From: Kiritimatiellia bacterium
GTDB taxonomy: Bacteria; Verrucomicrobiota; Kiritimatiellia; SLAD01
Direction: 5' to 3'
Assembly (NCBI GenBank): GCA_007134175.1
Contig: SLLF01000189.1
Span: 1 to 16,478 of the forward strand
DNA: 16,478 nucleotides
The notes beneath the pieces are model-generated. The model did no database searches. It was not told the origin of the DNA and saw nothing but the letters and a program-made list of their open reading frames with translations. Below, piece after piece: positions 14,424 to 16,478 of this stretch. The position numbers and the translations under genes are program-made. Position 1 is the stretch's first letter. The number at the start of each line of letters is the position of its first letter.

Positions 14424-14863
14424 GCAACCAGCACCGCATACGCTTTCATTATGGCCTGCTCTTGATGTTCGCGGCGTTATGGACCAGCCATTCCTTGATC
14501 GCGGACACCCCTCCCGCTGTGCGGGACCCCTTCTGGCCGGTGGGCTACGTTCCACCCAGCCCAGAGGAAGCCGCACAAGCCACACCGGCTGTGCCGGAAC
14601 TGGCGTGGCCGGAGCTGCAGCTACGCGGTCGTTCCCGATCACGCGATGGCTCGTACTTTGCCTTGATCGACGGGGTTGGTGTGGTGCGGACCGGCGAAAT
14701 CGTTTCTTTAGCGGCTCAGGGCTATTGGTTTCACTGGCGCGTCGTGCGGATCGATGCCACGGGCGTCCAGACCAAACCGCTAGGGATCACGGCGGATCCA
14801 GCACCGCCGCCGGTCCCGGTGCCAGCGGATGAGAGAAAAGACGATGAGCGTTGGAATCAGTAA
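14420..14863 (+). CDS. PilP-like periplasmic protein with DPFWPVGY motif
   Basis: A 147-residue exported protein, probably linking the PilN/PilO pair to the secretin. A signal peptide (about 1-29, core YGLLLMFAALWTSHSLIA) is followed by VRDPFWPVGYVPPSPEE (34-50), a Pro/Ala linker, and a small beta domain (62-122) with AWPELQLRGRSRSRDGSYFALIDGVGVVRTGE, the homology-region-like fold of PilP/GspC. There is no lipobox cysteine, whereas many PilP proteins are lipoproteins. The ATG at 14420 overlaps the PilO stop; the upstream in-frame extension lies in pilO and is rejected. GGAAGGG stands just upstream. Assignment rests on size, motif and position. Confidence 0.72.
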   Translation: MSNQHRIRFHYGLLLMFAALWTSHSLIADTPPAVRDPFWPVGYVPPSPEEAAQATPAVPELAWPELQLRGRSRSRDGSYFALIDGVGVVRTGEIVSLAAQGYWFHWRVVRIDATGVQTKPLGITADPAPPPVPVPADERKDDERWNQ

Positions 14864-14865
14864 TG

Positions 14866-14886
14866 GCTTGCGAGGGTTTTGCAAGC
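14866..14886 (+). other. hairpin in the gap between PilP-like and secretin genes
   Basis: GCTTGC (14866-14871) and GCAAGC (14881-14886) form a perfect 6-bp stem around a 9-nt loop that includes TTTT. It sits in the only real gap of the operon and is not followed by a T-run, so full termination is unlikely. It may affect mRNA stability or secretin expression. If the secretin started at the in-frame ATG at 14844, this would be coding. Confidence 0.4.
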
Positions 14887-14912
14887 GCCTCGGAATGAAT
14901 GAAAGGGACAAC

Positions 14913-16478
14913 ATGAATATGCAAATACAGCTACGATCGTTCAATCGCTACGTGGTGCTGTGGCTGCTGGGTAGCGCCGTCGCCGCGAACCCGGTCCATG
15001 CCGAAGAGCCGCTACCGATTGATCCGGACGAAACACCGCTACGGCCCGAGGCACTGGCGGATGTCACGGAAGACGATGCCATCGATTTTACCGTCGGCGA
15101 AATCGACCCGGGCGCACAGATGGAAACCGAAATCGTCAACGGTTCGGAGCAGATCACCATTTCGCTGGACGACGTCTCCCTGGAGGATGCCGTGCGCATG
15201 TTCGCCCAGACCACACAGGCCAACATCATCGCCTCGGGCGCCCTACTGGAAGGCAAACGGGTCACCGTCAGCCTGCGCGATGTCGATTGGCGGCCCGCCC
15301 TGCGTTCGATTCTGGAGATCCACGATTTAACGCTGACCGAACGCACACCGGGCTCGGGTATATTCAGCATTCAGGCGCGCCTGCCGGATGCGCCGGAACC
15401 CACCGAGGTCCGCACGTTTTTCCTGAACTACACCACCGTTTCAGAGGTGAAAGGCACTATCGGTTCCATCCTCAGCGCCAATGCGATCCTCACGCCGTTT
15501 GCTTCGCGTAACGCGCTGGTAGTGCGCTCCAATGAAAGCAACTTGGGCGAAGTGGAAGCGTTGCTGGTCCAATTGGATCGGCCCGGCCGGCAAGTACTGA
15601 TCGAAGCGCGGATACTGGAATTGACGGATGACGCCCGACGGGCGGTGGGTATCGACTGGAGTGTGCTCGGCGCATACGAAATAGGCTTGACCGAAATGGA
15701 ATGGGATTTCCGCGAGCAGCGGACACGCGACCGGCGCCAGGAGGATCGGTTTGTGGGCTACGACCTGCAGGGCAGACGCCGGGGGTCCTACCTTTTTGAG
15801 GATGCAGACGGCAACGAGGTGCAGGCCCAGCGTTTTGATAGTTGGTCTGGCCAACCCAATTTCGATCAGGTCTTTACGGACTTGGACTGGGAAGGCACAC
15901 CGCGACGGTTTAGGACCACCGAGCGGGCCGATGGCGGAGGCACGGAGACACGGCGCAGCCGCGAAGCCCAGCAACTCTATGAGGACGTGAAGTCGGCCAT
16001 TCTCTCGCCGGCGGACTTCCGTCTGGTTTTGAGCGCCTTGCAAACCACCGATGGGGTCAGCATGGTGTCCAACCCCAAAATGATCGTCACCAGCGGTTCC
16101 ACCAACGCCTTCTTCTCCGTGGGGGATCGTGAGCCGATCATTGAGACGGAACGCGAGCGAGCGCGGATTGAGGGGCAACCAGACCTGTTGACATCCCGGT
16201 TGGCGACGCAGATCAACACCGATTTCATTACGGAAGGGTATCTGGAAACCGGCATTGACTTGCGCGTGGTCGCCACGGTCAAGACCGATGACTACATCGA
16301 AGCGGACATCCGGCCGTCGCTGCGGCGACTGATTGATTTCAAACGCGTGGGGGACAATTCGTGGCCAATTATTTCCGTCAAGGAGATTGGAACCAGTTTC
16401 ACCTTGCGCAGCGGACAAACGGTCGCCATCGGCGGCTTGACCGAATCACAGGAAGGGAAGAAGACCTCGCGGGTGCCG
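14913..16478 (+). CDS. secretin (PilQ/GspD family), 3' end cut by window edge
   Basis: Outer-membrane multimeric channel for the pilus or a type II-like secretion system. I translated the open frame by hand: 522 residues are visible and it runs off the right edge. A signal peptide ends at NPVHA (26-30). An STN/N0 domain (about 79-154, ITISLDDVSLEDAVRMFAQT) and an N1 domain (165-223) precede the secretin domain from GRQVLIEARILELTDD. The signature VSNPKMIVTSGSTNAFFSVGDREPI (385-409 region) and TSFTLRSGQTVAIGGLTES (494-512) are clear. Residues about 253-358 are a hydrophilic, Arg/Asp/Glu-rich insertion. No AMIN domains are seen. ATG 14913 is chosen because AAAGGG lies 5 nt upstream and the signal peptide starts there; in-frame ATGs at 14844 and 14895 are alternatives. 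Confidence 0.93.
   Translation, partial: MNMQIQLRSFNRYVVLWLLGSAVAANPVHAEEPLPIDPDETPLRPEALADVTEDDAIDFTVGEIDPGAQMETEIVNGSEQITISLDDVSLEDAVRMFAQTTQANIIASGALLEGKRVTVSLRDVDWRPALRSILEIHDLTLTERTPGSGIFSIQARLPDAPEPTEVRTFFLNYTTVSEVKGTIGSILSANAILTPFASRNALVVRSNESNLGEVEALLVQLDRPGRQVLIEARILELTDDARRAVGIDWSVLGAYEIGLTEMEWDFREQRTRDRRQEDRFVGYDLQGRRRGSYLFEDADGNEVQAQRFDSWSGQPNFDQVFTDLDWEGTPRRFRTTERADGGGTETRRSREAQQLYEDVKSAILSPADFRLVLSALQTTDGVSMVSNPKMIVTSGSTNAFFSVGDREPIIETERERARIEGQPDLLTSRLATQINTDFITEGYLETGIDLRVVATVKTDDYIEADIRPSLRRLIDFKRVGDNSWPIISVKEIGTSFTLRSGQTVAIGGLTESQEGKKTSRVP

Noticed and set aside
15441..16418. 325-codon minus-strand open frame at the right edge
   Set aside because: The plus strand reads a clear secretin across the whole segment; this is its shadow.

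Overview
The window is a stretch of bacterial chromosome, moderately GC-rich by eye, with tightly packed housekeeping genes on both strands. The left edge cuts a minus-strand gene and the right edge cuts a plus-strand gene. No rRNA, tRNA, CRISPR, integrase or recognisable insertion sequence is visible. The organism is probably Gram-negative, because the window holds a secretin, an inner-membrane pilus platform and a BamE-like domain. The degenerate PilM-N-O-P-secretin set with a DPFWPVGY motif, and an aldo/keto reductase subfamily that I recall from cyanobacteria and PVC bacteria, make a member of the PVC group (Verrucomicrobiota/Kiritimatiellota-like) my best guess. This is inference and I hold it loosely.

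Left part (1-5283): rpe (ribulose-phosphate 3-epimerase, cut by the edge) and an aldo/keto reductase lie on the minus strand, with a structured leader between them. Divergent from them run def (peptide deformylase) and cca (tRNA nucleotidyltransferase), one base apart, so this is a translation and tRNA-maturation pair. Converging on cca, with overlapping 3' ends, is a minus-strand pair: rpsT (ribosomal protein S20, with a strong promoter) followed by an unassigned protein with a metal-hydrolase-like DTHVH motif.

Middle part (5284-11590): an M50-like multi-spanning membrane metalloprotease (plus) converges with a two-part protein (minus) that joins a BamE/SmpA-like repeat to a DUF5684-like membrane domain. 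Between them a nested inverted repeat contains both stop codons. Next come a GT4 glycosyltransferase (plus) and a minus-strand operon of a GH20-type beta-N-acetylhexosaminidase followed by a divergent type I glutamine synthetase. The glycosyltransferase and glutamine synthetase genes end tail to tail on a shared TTAA.

Right part (11591-16478): a non-coding region of about 520 bp carries a consensus sigma-54 (-24/-12) promoter, with a palindrome about 130 bp upstream of it. It precedes a plus-strand operon for a type IV pilus / type II secretion-like machine: PilM-like, PilN-like, PilO-like, PilP-like and a secretin that runs off the right edge. Start and stop codons in this operon overlap (ATGA twice, and one 20-nt overlap), so the four alignment proteins are probably translationally coupled. 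The secretin is set off by a 49-nt gap containing a hairpin. PilM and PilN act in the cytoplasm and inner membrane, PilO and PilP bridge the periplasm, and the secretin forms the outer-membrane gate.
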